Of a DNA stretch of 6,738 bases, positions 1-6,105 are shown piece by piece; position 1 is the first letter of the stretch, and each line of letters begins with the position of its first letter. Under the pieces are notes generated by a model. The model ran no database searches and was not told the origin of the DNA. It saw only the letters and a program-made list of their open reading frames with translations. The stretch comes from Candidatus Eiseniibacteriota bacterium (GTDB lineage: Bacteria > Eisenbacteria > RBG-16-71-46). The stretch is taken from positions 1 to 6,738 of the forward strand of contig VBPB01000135.1 of NCBI GenBank assembly GCA_005893365.1, read 5' to 3'. Both the position numbers and the translations under genes were made by a program.

Positions 1-312
1 GAGCACTACCACTCCGACGTGTTGGGCGGCTATTGGCCCGAGCGTTTCCAGCATGTGGTCGGGCGTTACCGGACCCTGCCCTTCCCGTTCGAGGAACTCG
101 ATCCGCCGCGATTCGAGATGCGGGGGGAGTGGGAGCTCGCGCAGCTCGTGGGATTCCTGGAGAGCTGGTCCGCCGCCCAGCGGTACCAGGAGGAACGGGG
201 TCACCCGGCGTTGAGCCTCATCACGCCGCGTCTGGCGCAGGCCTGGGGCGAGCCGGGCACGCGCCGGCCGGTGCGCTGGCCGATCTTCCTCCGGGTGGGA
301 CGGGTCCGATGA
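1..312 (+). CDS. Class I SAM-dependent methyltransferase, C-terminal fragment
   Basis: This is the last 103 codons of a gene that begins left of the window; the frame is open from base 1 and ends at TGA 310-312. The visible part resembles the C-terminal cap of trans-aconitate methyltransferase-like class I enzymes. It has a Tyr-Trp-Pro-Glu-Arg segment near the start, then a PFPFEEL stretch, then a helix with the pattern LVGFLESWSAAQRY (about residues 49-62 of the fragment), and a final RWPIFLRVGR strand. The SAM-binding Rossmann motifs would lie upstream and cannot be seen, so the fold is inferred from the C-terminal part alone. The substrate cannot be told; such proteins are typically cytosolic methylators of small carboxylic acids or unknown acceptors. 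The next gene starts 154 bases downstream, so it is probably not part of the acyl-CoA operon. Confidence 0.72.
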   Translation, partial: EHYHSDVLGGYWPERFQHVVGRYRTLPFPFEELDPPRFEMRGEWELAQLVGFLESWSAAQRYQEERGHPALSLITPRLAQAWGEPGTRRPVRWPIFLRVGRVR

Positions 313-396
313 GCCGGGCCACCACGCGACGCGGATGGCCGCGGCGGCGCGGCTCGCATCGCATGCCCCCCGCGTTCCCCCGCCGCCCCGCCTTCG

Positions 397-404
397 TGTA
401 GTAT
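397..404 (+). promoter_or_regulatory. Possible promoter -10 region upstream of the thiolase operon (tentative)
   Basis: The 154-base gap between the methyltransferase stop and the thiolase start is the only place before base 5363 with room for a promoter. Within it, TGTAGTAT is a rare AT-containing patch in very GC-rich sequence; TAGTAT (399-404) matches 4 of 6 positions of the sigma-70 -10 consensus. It sits about 62 bases before the ATG at 467. The matching -35 position, around 375-380 (TTCCCC), is poor. No clear terminator hairpin with a T-run follows the methyltransferase in this gap. The placement is inference from weak motif matching only. Confidence 0.2.
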
Positions 405-466
405 TCGTCCCGCTCCAACGGGCCCCGCCGTTGGTCTGCGGCACCTTCTTCGCGAGAGCGATCATC

Positions 467-1663
467 ATGGCGACCTATCCAGACGTCTTCATCGTCGGCG
501 CGGCCCGCACGCCCATCGGCAAGTTCCTCGGCGGGCTCGCCCCGCTCAAGGCCTCGGACCTGGGCGCCATCGCCATCAAGGCGGCGATGGCGCGCGCCCA
601 CGTGGCCGGCGACCAGATCGACGAGGTCCTGATGGGGCACGTCGTCCAGGGCGGGCAGGGGCAGGCCCCGGCGCGCCAGGCCCAGATCAAGGCCGGCATC
701 GACCCGCACGCGGGGGCGGTCACCATCAACAAGGTGTGCGGCTCGGGGCTCAAGGCGGTGATGCTGGGCGCCCAGGCCATCAAGGCCGGGGATGCCCACT
801 GCGTCGTCGCCGGCGGGCAGGAGAGCATGAGCACCGCCCCGCACTACCTCTTCTCCGGCCGCACCGGGCAGAAGCTCGGCGACACGGTCATGAAGGACGG
901 CGCGGTGATGGACGGGCTGTGGTGCTCGTTCAACGACTGCCACATGATCGAGCTGGCGCAGTACACGGTCGAGAAGGCGAAGTTGACGCGCGAGGAGCTG
1001 GACGTGTTCTCGGCCGCGAGCCACCGCAAGGCGGCGGCGGCCTGGGCCGAGTGCCGGTTCTCGAAGGAAGTCGTCCCGGTGAGCATCCCGCAGCGCAAGG
1101 GCGACGCCATTGTGATCGCCAAGGACGAGTCCATCCGCCCCGAGACCACCGCCGAGGCGTTGGCCAGGCTCCCGGCGGTGACGCGTGACAAGGGTGGTGC
1201 CATCACCGCGGGCAACGCGCCCGGCTTGAACGACGGCGGCGCCGCGCTGGTGCTGATGAGCGGCGAGCGCGTGAAGGCGACCGGTACCCAGCCGCTCGCG
1301 CGCGTGGTGGCCTACGCGACCGGCGGCGGCGAGCCCAAGGAGCTGTTCTTCGCGCCGATCGACGCGGTCGAGCGGCTGATGAAGAAGATGAGCGTCGGCA
1401 TCGGCCACTTCGACCTGATCGAGGCCAACGAGGCGTTCGCCGCACAGGCGATCGCGGACGGCCAGGCGCTGGGCTGGGACTGGGACCGCGTCAACGTGAA
1501 CGGCGGCGCGGTGGCGCTGGGGCATCCGATCGGCGCCTCGGGCGCGCGCGTGCTGGTGACGCTCATCCACGCGCTCGAGCAGCGCGGCAAGACGACCGGC
1601 CTCGCCACGCTGTGCCTGGGCGGCGGCAACGCGGTCGCCCTCGCGGTGGAGCGGGTGTCGTGA
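467..1663 (+). CDS. Thiolase (acetyl-CoA C-acetyltransferase / 3-ketoacyl-CoA thiolase)
   Basis: A 398-residue cytosolic thiolase, full length for the family (about 390-400). It catalyses thiolytic cleavage of a 3-ketoacyl-CoA by CoA, or reversibly condenses two acetyl-CoA to acetoacetyl-CoA. All catalytic elements are visible: nucleophilic Cys91 in NKVCGSG (TGC at 737-739), the NEAFA block at 321-325, His353 in the LGHP motif, and Cys383 in the C-terminal CLGGG motif. The N-terminal VGAARTPIGKF and the GGQESMS segment (116-122) are typical of the AtoB/PhaA-like biosynthetic/acetoacetyl-CoA branch, but substrate length cannot be decided from sequence alone. ATG 467 is chosen because homology begins at once; the frame is open back to 335 without thiolase-like sequence. 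Only a weak purine stretch (GAGAG, 454-458) precedes the start. It is the first gene of the cluster, and its stop overlaps the next start (GTGA). Confidence 0.95.
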   Translation: MATYPDVFIVGAARTPIGKFLGGLAPLKASDLGAIAIKAAMARAHVAGDQIDEVLMGHVVQGGQGQAPARQAQIKAGIDPHAGAVTINKVCGSGLKAVMLGAQAIKAGDAHCVVAGGQESMSTAPHYLFSGRTGQKLGDTVMKDGAVMDGLWCSFNDCHMIELAQYTVEKAKLTREELDVFSAASHRKAAAAWAECRFSKEVVPVSIPQRKGDAIVIAKDESIRPETTAEALARLPAVTRDKGGAITAGNAPGLNDGGAALVLMSGERVKATGTQPLARVVAYATGGGEPKELFFAPIDAVERLMKKMSVGIGHFDLIEANEAFAAQAIADGQALGWDWDRVNVNGGAVALGHPIGASGARVLVTLIHALEQRGKTTGLATLCLGGGNAVALAVERVS

Positions 1664-2556
1664 GCACGCAGACGGCCCCGGCCGTGACCGGCCCGTCCGC
1701 GGCGGTGAAGACGGTGGGCGTGGTGGGCGGCGGCACGATGGGCAACGGCATCGCCCAGACGTTCGCGACCGCCGGCTTCGCCGTGGAGCTGGTCGACCTC
1801 GAGCCCCCGTTCGTGCAGCGGGCGCTGGCCACCATCGGCAAGAACCTCGAGCGTGTCGCCAAAAAGCAGGCGTGGGGCGTCGAGCGGGCGCCGGCCATCC
1901 TCGCCCGCATCCACGGCGGCACCAGCCTCGAGGCGGCGCGCGACTGCGAGCTGGTGGTCGAGGCGGTGAGCGAGGACCTGGCGCTCAAGCAGAAGATCTT
2001 CGCGGCGCTGGACCGCGCGGCCCCCGCGGGGGCGGTGCTCGCCACCAACACCTCGAGCATCTCGATCACCGAGATCGCGGCCGCCACCAAGCGCGCCGAC
2101 CGGGTCATCGGCATGCACTTCATGAACCCGGTGCCGGTCATGACGCTGGTCGAGATCGTGCGCGGCCACATGACCAGCGACGCCACCTGCGCGCTCACCG
2201 AGGACCTGGCCCAGCGGCTGGGCAAGACGCCGGTCGCGGTCAACGACTATCCGGGGTTCGTCTCCAACCGCATCCTGATGCCGATGATCAACGAGGCGGC
2301 GTTCTGCCTGATGGAAGGCGTGGCGACCCGCGAGGCCATCGACACGGTGATGAAGCTGGGGATGAACCACCCGATGGGGCCGCTGGCGCTCGCGGACCTG
2401 ATCGGCCTCGACACCTGCCTCAGCATCATGGAGGTGCTCTACACCGGCTTCGGCGACCCCAAGTACCGCCCCTGCCCGCTGCTGCGCTCGCTGGTGCGCG
2501 CCGGGCAACTCGGCCGCAAGACCGGCCGCGGCTTCTACGAGTACCCGGCGGCATGA
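1660..2556 (+). CDS. 3-hydroxybutyryl-CoA / short-chain 3-hydroxyacyl-CoA dehydrogenase
   Basis: A 298-residue NAD(P)-dependent 3-hydroxyacyl-CoA dehydrogenase (Hbd/PaaH/FadB2 type), of usual single-function length. It interconverts 3-hydroxyacyl-CoA and 3-ketoacyl-CoA, feeding the thiolase encoded just upstream. The N-terminal Rossmann domain has VGGGTMGNGIA (residues 22-32) and an acidic residue, Asp46, at the end of the second strand, which usually favours NAD. The catalytic residues fall at spacings matching the human enzyme: Ser132 (in TNTSS), His153 and Asn156 (in GMHFMNP), Glu165, and Asn203 (in DYPGFVSNR). The C-terminal dimerisation domain has NHPMGPLALADLIGLD (236-251) and ends GFYEYP. 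The GTG start at 1660 overlaps the thiolase stop in a GTGA tetranucleotide, implying translational coupling; it leaves a tail of about 17 residues before the first strand. The stop overlaps the next start as ATGA. Confidence 0.95.
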   Translation: MSTQTAPAVTGPSAAVKTVGVVGGGTMGNGIAQTFATAGFAVELVDLEPPFVQRALATIGKNLERVAKKQAWGVERAPAILARIHGGTSLEAARDCELVVEAVSEDLALKQKIFAALDRAAPAGAVLATNTSSISITEIAAATKRADRVIGMHFMNPVPVMTLVEIVRGHMTSDATCALTEDLAQRLGKTPVAVNDYPGFVSNRILMPMINEAAFCLMEGVATREAIDTVMKLGMNHPMGPLALADLIGLDTCLSIMEVLYTGFGDPKYRPCPLLRSLVRAGQLGRKTGRGFYEYPAA

Positions 2557-3761
2557 ATCCGACGACGCCCGAGATCGTGAGCCCGCCCGCGCCCGGCATG
2601 TCGTTCGCGCTCACCGAGGAGCAGCAGGCGGTGCGCGAGATGGTGCGCGACTTCGCCGAGTCCGAGATCCGGCCGATCGCGGCCGCCATCGACGAGAGCC
2701 ACGAGTTCCCGACGGCGACGGTCAAGAAGATGGCGGAGCTCGGGCTCATGGGCATGTTCGTGCCCGACGAGCACGGCGGCGCGGGGATGGACTACCTCTC
2801 CTACGCCATCGCCATCGAGGAGCTGTCGCGCGTGTGCGCGAGCCATGGCGTCATCGCCTCGGCGCACAACTCGCTGGTCTGCTACCCGATCCTCGCCTAC
2901 GGCAACGCGGCGCAGCAGCAGAAGTACCTGACGCCGCTGGCGCGCGGGGAGCACATCGGCGCCTACTGCCTCACCGAGCCCAACGCCGGCAGCAACGCCG
3001 CCAACCAGCAGACCACCGCGGTGGCGGACGGCGACGCCTTCGTGCTCAACGGCACCAAGCTGTTCGTCACCAACGCCGGCCCGGCCCATACGCTGGTGGT
3101 GTACGCGGCCACCGACCGCGCGCTGGGCCCGCGGGGCATCTCGGCGTTCATCGTCGAGGCCGATGCGCCCGGCATCACCAAGAGCAAGAAGGAGAAGAAG
3201 CTCGGCATCCACGCCTCGGACACGCGCGAGATCGTGTTCAGCAACGCGCGCGTGCCCAAGGAGAACCTGCTCGGCGAGCTCAACAAGGGCTACACGGTCG
3301 CCCTGGCGACGCTGGGCGGCGGGCGCATCGGCATCGCCGCCCAGGCGCTCGGCATCGCCCAGGCCTCGCTCGAGGCGGCGGTCAAGTACGCGGGCGAGCG
3401 CAAGCAGTTCGACCGGGTCATCGGCGAGTTCGACGCCATCCGCCACATGCTGGCGGACATGGTGATCGAGGTGGACACCGCGCGGCTGCTGGTCTACCAG
3501 GCGTCGTGGCTGCGCGACCAGGGCCGGGCGCACATCAAGGAGGCCTCGCTCGCCAAGTGGCACGCCTCCGAGGCGGCGACCCGCTGCGCGCACCTCGCCA
3601 TCCAGGTGCACGGCGGCTACGGCTACCTCAGCGAATTCCTGGTCGAGCGCTACTGGCGCGACGCCCGCATCACCGAACTCTACGAGGGCACCACCGAGGT
3701 GCAGAAGATGGTGGTGGCCGCCCAGCTGCTCAAGGAACATCCGGTGGCGTCGCCGGCCTGA
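2553..3761 (+). CDS. Acyl-CoA dehydrogenase 1 (short-chain/branched-chain type)
   Basis: An FAD-dependent acyl-CoA dehydrogenase that would desaturate an acyl-CoA at alpha-beta and pass electrons to electron-transferring flavoprotein. It has 402 residues from ATG 2553, which overlaps the previous stop as ATGA. ATG 2598 (387 residues, starting MSFALTEEQ) is an equally plausible start and fits the family length of about 380-390 better. Neither start has a clear Shine-Dalgarno. Visible parts are the N-terminal helical domain, the flavin/substrate motif CLTEPNAGSN (139-148), the middle beta domain with FVTNAG, an SCAD-like lysine-rich loop before KLGIH (about 210-220), the GGGRIGIAAQALGI helix, QVHGGYGYLSEF (351-362), and the catalytic-base Glu378 in LYEGTTE (GAG at 3684-3686). 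Two oddities are Asn148, where the signature has Asp, and Gly255, where relatives usually have Asp before xGRIG. Exact substrate is unknown; short straight or branched acyl-CoA is likely. Confidence 0.94.
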   Translation: MNPTTPEIVSPPAPGMSFALTEEQQAVREMVRDFAESEIRPIAAAIDESHEFPTATVKKMAELGLMGMFVPDEHGGAGMDYLSYAIAIEELSRVCASHGVIASAHNSLVCYPILAYGNAAQQQKYLTPLARGEHIGAYCLTEPNAGSNAANQQTTAVADGDAFVLNGTKLFVTNAGPAHTLVVYAATDRALGPRGISAFIVEADAPGITKSKKEKKLGIHASDTREIVFSNARVPKENLLGELNKGYTVALATLGGGRIGIAAQALGIAQASLEAAVKYAGERKQFDRVIGEFDAIRHMLADMVIEVDTARLLVYQASWLRDQGRAHIKEASLAKWHASEAATRCAHLAIQVHGGYGYLSEFLVERYWRDARITELYEGTTEVQKMVVAAQLLKEHPVASPA

Positions 3762-3778
3762 TCGGCCCGCCGGACCCC

Positions 3779-3785
3779 AAGGAGG
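3779..3785 (+). promoter_or_regulatory. Strong Shine-Dalgarno for the small membrane protein
   Basis: AAGGAGG lies 10 bases before ATG 3796. It is the best ribosome binding site in the window and fixes the start of the small membrane protein gene. Its strength contrasts with the coupled, SD-poor starts of the preceding two genes, suggesting that this gene is translated independently even if it shares their transcript. Confidence 0.8.
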
Positions 3786-3795
3786 AACGAACGCC

Positions 3796-4179
3796 ATGCC
3801 CCGTCCCGTCCGCCCCGTGGCGCTGGTCATCCTGACGGCCTGCATGCTCTATCCGGGCCTGGGCCTGCTCTACCAGGGCCTCTATCCGTTCGTCGCCGGC
3901 GACTGGTTCAACCTGGTCGGCCAGCAGGGGCCGTGGATGGACATGGCCCGCCATTTCGGCCTGCCGCTGTTAGTGGTGGCGGGGGTGAAGAGCGCGCTGG
4001 GCGCGGCGTGGATCTTCGGCGTGCTCGGCCTGTGGGCCGGGGACGGGCGGGCCTACCCGCTGGCCGTGCTCGCCGCGTTCGGCTCGCTGCTCTACCCCGG
4101 CGGCGAGATGGTGATGGGCGCGATCGGCCTCATCTGCCTCATCTTCTTCCGCGAGAAGCCGGACACGGTGCCGGCGTAA
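3796..4179 (+). CDS. Small multi-pass membrane protein of unknown function
   Basis: A 127-residue hydrophobic protein that I do not recognise as a named family. The start is set by AAGGAGG 10 bases upstream. Hydrophobic segments at about 8-30, 55-81, 87-101 and 104-118 suggest three or four membrane spans. A polar loop at about 35-52 (GDWFNLVGQQ then PWMDMARH) separates the first two, and a short charged tail starts at REK (119-121). LYPG occurs twice, at 18-21 (LYPGLG) and 99-102 (LYPGGE), once in each half. Lys65 and Glu103 fall within or beside hydrophobic segments. No cysteine pair, heme motif or metal-ligand cluster is seen. It lies 34 bases after acyl-CoA dehydrogenase 1 and 38 bases before acyl-CoA dehydrogenase 2, so it is probably co-transcribed with them. 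A role as transporter accessory, membrane anchor or DoxX-like small membrane protein is possible, but nothing in the sequence decides. Confidence 0.82.
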   Translation: MPRPVRPVALVILTACMLYPGLGLLYQGLYPFVAGDWFNLVGQQGPWMDMARHFGLPLLVVAGVKSALGAAWIFGVLGLWAGDGRAYPLAVLAAFGSLLYPGGEMVMGAIGLICLIFFREKPDTVPA

Positions 4180-4206
4180 GCCGGCGCGCCCCCGAGCCGA
4201 GGCCCC

Positions 4207-4212
4207 AAGGGA
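4207..4212 (+). promoter_or_regulatory. Shine-Dalgarno for acyl-CoA dehydrogenase 2
   Basis: AAGGGA ends 5 bases before ATG 4218. It supports starting acyl-CoA dehydrogenase 2 at this ATG rather than anywhere further up the open frame; an in-frame GTG sits directly before the ATG (4215) but is too close to the site. Confidence 0.55.
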
Positions 4213-4217
4213 ACGTG

Positions 4218-5363
4218 ATGGACTTCGATCTCTCCGAGGATCAGCGGTTGATCCGCGACGCGGTGCGCGATCTGTGCACGAAGGAGTTCGCGCCGCACGC
4301 CGAGCGCTGGGACCGCGAGGCGATCGTCCCGCGCGACGCGGTGACCACGCTCGCCGAGCACGGCTTCCTCGGCATGGCCATCCCCGAGGAGTGGGGCGGC
4401 GTCGGCTACGACACGCGCACGGTGGCGATGGTGATCGAGGAGATCGCGCGCGTCTCGGCGGCGCTGGCCATCATGATCTCGGTTCACAACTCGGTGGGGG
4501 CGGTGCCGGTGCTGCGCTTCGGCAACGACGAGCAAAAGCGGCGCTTCCTGCCGCGGCTGGTCTCGCGCGAGCTGTCCGCCTTCTCCATCTCCGAGCCGGG
4601 GGCGGGCTCCGACGCGGGACAACTGCAGGCGACCGCGGTGCGCCGCGACGGAAACTACCTCCTCAACGGTTCCAAGAACTGGGTGACCAACGGCGAGCAG
4701 GCGGGCCTCTACCTGGTGTTCGCGCGCACCGACAAGAGCGCGGGCAACCGCGGCGTCTCGGCGTTCATCGTCGAGCGTGGCGCGCCGGGCCTGATCGTCG
4801 GCCGGGCCGAGGACAAGATGGGGCTGCGCGGCTCGGACACCGTGTCGCTCTCGTTCCACGACCTGCAGGTGCCGGTCGAGAACCGGCTCGGCGCCGAGGG
4901 GGACGGGTTCAGGATCGCGCTCGGCGCCCTCGACGTGGGGCGGATCGGCGTGGCGGCCCAGTCGCTGGGGGTGATGACCGCCGCCTTCGCGGAAGCCGTG
5001 AAGTACGCGCAGCAGCGCGAGGCGTTCGGACAGCCGCTGGCCAAGATTCAGGCGATCCAGTTCAAGCTGGCCGAGATGGAGCGCCGCATCCAGTGCGCGC
5101 GGCTCCTGATCCAGCGCGCCGCCTGGCTCAAGGACTCGGGCCAGCCGTTCGCGCGCGAGGCGGCGATGGCCAAGCTCTACGGCAGCGAGGCCGCGACCTG
5201 GGTGACGCATCAGGCGATCCAGGTGCACGGCGGCTACGGCTACGTGAAGGAGTATGCGGTCGAGCGCTACTACAGAGACGCGCGGGTGATGGAGATCTAC
5301 GAGGGCACCTCGGAGATCCAGCGCCTGGTGATCGCACGCAGCCTGCTCAAGGATGGGGTCTAG
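4218..5363 (+). CDS. Acyl-CoA dehydrogenase 2 (SCAD/butyryl-CoA dehydrogenase-like)
   Basis: A 381-residue FAD-dependent acyl-CoA dehydrogenase of standard family length, cytosolic, expected to be a homotetramer using electron-transferring flavoprotein. It begins MDFDLSEDQ, as is usual for the family, and ATG 4218 is preceded by AAGGGA. Both family signatures are intact: FSISEPGAGSDAG (122-134) and the C-terminal QVHGGYGYVKEYAVER (335-350). The catalytic-base Glu362 lies in the IYEGTSEIQR block (360-369; GAG at 5301-5303). LDVGRIGVAAQSLGV (238-252) and KYAQQREAFGQPL (262-274) are also characteristic. The C-terminal part resembles short-chain/butyryl-CoA dehydrogenases closely, so a C4-like or short branched substrate is a reasonable inference, but not proven. 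It is a diverged paralogue of the dehydrogenase at 2553-3761 and keeps the Asp that the other lost. It is the last gene of the acyl-CoA cluster visible here. Confidence 0.95.
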   Translation: MDFDLSEDQRLIRDAVRDLCTKEFAPHAERWDREAIVPRDAVTTLAEHGFLGMAIPEEWGGVGYDTRTVAMVIEEIARVSAALAIMISVHNSVGAVPVLRFGNDEQKRRFLPRLVSRELSAFSISEPGAGSDAGQLQATAVRRDGNYLLNGSKNWVTNGEQAGLYLVFARTDKSAGNRGVSAFIVERGAPGLIVGRAEDKMGLRGSDTVSLSFHDLQVPVENRLGAEGDGFRIALGALDVGRIGVAAQSLGVMTAAFAEAVKYAQQREAFGQPLAKIQAIQFKLAEMERRIQCARLLIQRAAWLKDSGQPFAREAAMAKLYGSEAATWVTHQAIQVHGGYGYVKEYAVERYYRDARVMEIYEGTSEIQRLVIARSLLKDGV

Positions 5364-5406
5364 TGCGCGGCGTGTGCATGATTTCCGGTACGGGACACTA
5401 GGTCTG

Positions 5407-6105
5407 ATGTCCTCGCGGCTCCGCCGGCTGCTGCTGCCGGCGGTGATGGCCTGGCTGCTGGCGGGGCCGGGCACGGGGCCGGCCCGCGGCGCCGCGGAGA
5501 CCCTGAGCGGGCGGGTCGAGATCCTCGAGCGCGGCCAGCCCACCGCCGATGCCTCCCAGGCGGTGGTGACGTACACGCCCGCCGGCGGCGCGGGCGCGCC
5601 GCCCTCGGCGGCCGCGGTGGAGATGCTGACGCACAACCGCCGTTTCCAGCCCCGCGTCGTCGTCGTGCCGGTCGGGGGCGAGGTGCGGTTCCCGAACCAG
5701 GACCCGATCCGGCACAACGTCTTCTCGGTCTCGCCCGGCAATCGCTTCGACTTGGGCCTGGTCGGCCCGGGGCCGGGCAAGGCGATGCGGTTCACGCGCC
5801 CCGGGCTGGTGCGCGTCTTCTGCAACGTCCACCGCGAGATGGCGGCGTTCGTCGTGGTGCTGGAGACGCCGTTCGCCGTCATCACCGGCGCCGACGGACG
5901 CTTCGAGCTGCGCGGGCTCCCGGCCGGGCGCGGCACGCTGCGCGTCTGGCACCCGCGCGCCGAGGCCTGGACGCGCGAGATCGAGCTGCCCGGCGCCGGC
6001 GACCTCCAGGTGTCGCTCGAGGCGACCATGCCGGTGGTCTCGGTCCATCTCAACAAGTTCGGGCAGCCCTACCGTGACGAAGGCCGCGATGAAGGCTATC
6101 ACTAG
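5407..6105 (+). CDS. Secreted cupredoxin (amicyanin-like) with carboxypeptidase-regulatory-like domain
   Basis: A 232-residue exported protein. Residues 1-30 form a signal peptide: MSSRLRR, then a hydrophobic core LLLPAVMAWLLAG, with probable cleavage near GAAET. Residues about 33-152 form a plastocyanin/cupredoxin-like domain. His103 in RHNVFSVSPG (CAC 5713-5715), Cys139 (TGC 5821-5823), His142 and Met145 in FCNVHREM make a complete type 1 copper ligand set with C-x2-H-x2-M spacing, as in amicyanin. Such proteins are often labelled methylamine utilization proteins for this reason, but no methylamine dehydrogenase gene is visible. Residues about 155-208 look like a carboxypeptidase-regulatory-like beta sandwich (ITGADGRFELRGLPAG, then LRVWHP). 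ATG 5407 is chosen because it starts the signal peptide; an in-frame ATG at 5353 lies inside the previous gene and would bury it. The role is inferred to be periplasmic electron transfer or copper/redox sensing. The 3' end overlaps the next gene by 17 bases. Confidence 0.9.
   Translation: MSSRLRRLLLPAVMAWLLAGPGTGPARGAAETLSGRVEILERGQPTADASQAVVTYTPAGGAGAPPSAAAVEMLTHNRRFQPRVVVVPVGGEVRFPNQDPIRHNVFSVSPGNRFDLGLVGPGPGKAMRFTRPGLVRVFCNVHREMAAFVVVLETPFAVITGADGRFELRGLPAGRGTLRVWHPRAEAWTREIELPGAGDLQVSLEATMPVVSVHLNKFGQPYRDEGRDEGYH

Noticed and set aside
313..396. Possible rho-independent terminator after the methyltransferase
   Set aside because: There are GC-rich inverted pieces around 335-355, but no clean stem-loop and no T-run follows, so it cannot be told from background GC richness.
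335..466. N-terminal extension of the thiolase to an upstream ATG at 335
   Set aside because: The added 44 residues are Pro/Arg/Ala-rich and unlike thiolases, which normally start a few residues before the VGAARTP motif, as ATG 467 does.
221..1570. A 449-codon minus-strand open frame opposite the thiolase
   Set aside because: It is a composition shadow: low-complexity Arg/Ala/Asp/His protein, no recognisable motif, fully antisense to a gene with intact catalytic residues.
2535..3845. A 436-codon minus-strand open frame opposite acyl-CoA dehydrogenase 1
   Set aside because: Same GC-driven artefact; no motif and no plausible ribosome binding site or neighbours on that strand.
5353..5406. Upstream ATG 5353 for the cupredoxin
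   Set aside because: It lies inside the end of acyl-CoA dehydrogenase 2 and would put 18 polar residues before a clear signal peptide that begins at ATG 5407.
4092..6056. A 654-codon open frame on the minus strand across acyl-CoA dehydrogenase 2 and the cupredoxin gene
   Set aside because: Its translation is Arg/Ala/His/Pro-rich with no domain, and it lies opposite two clear genes. Long antisense frames are expected where third codon positions are nearly all G or C.
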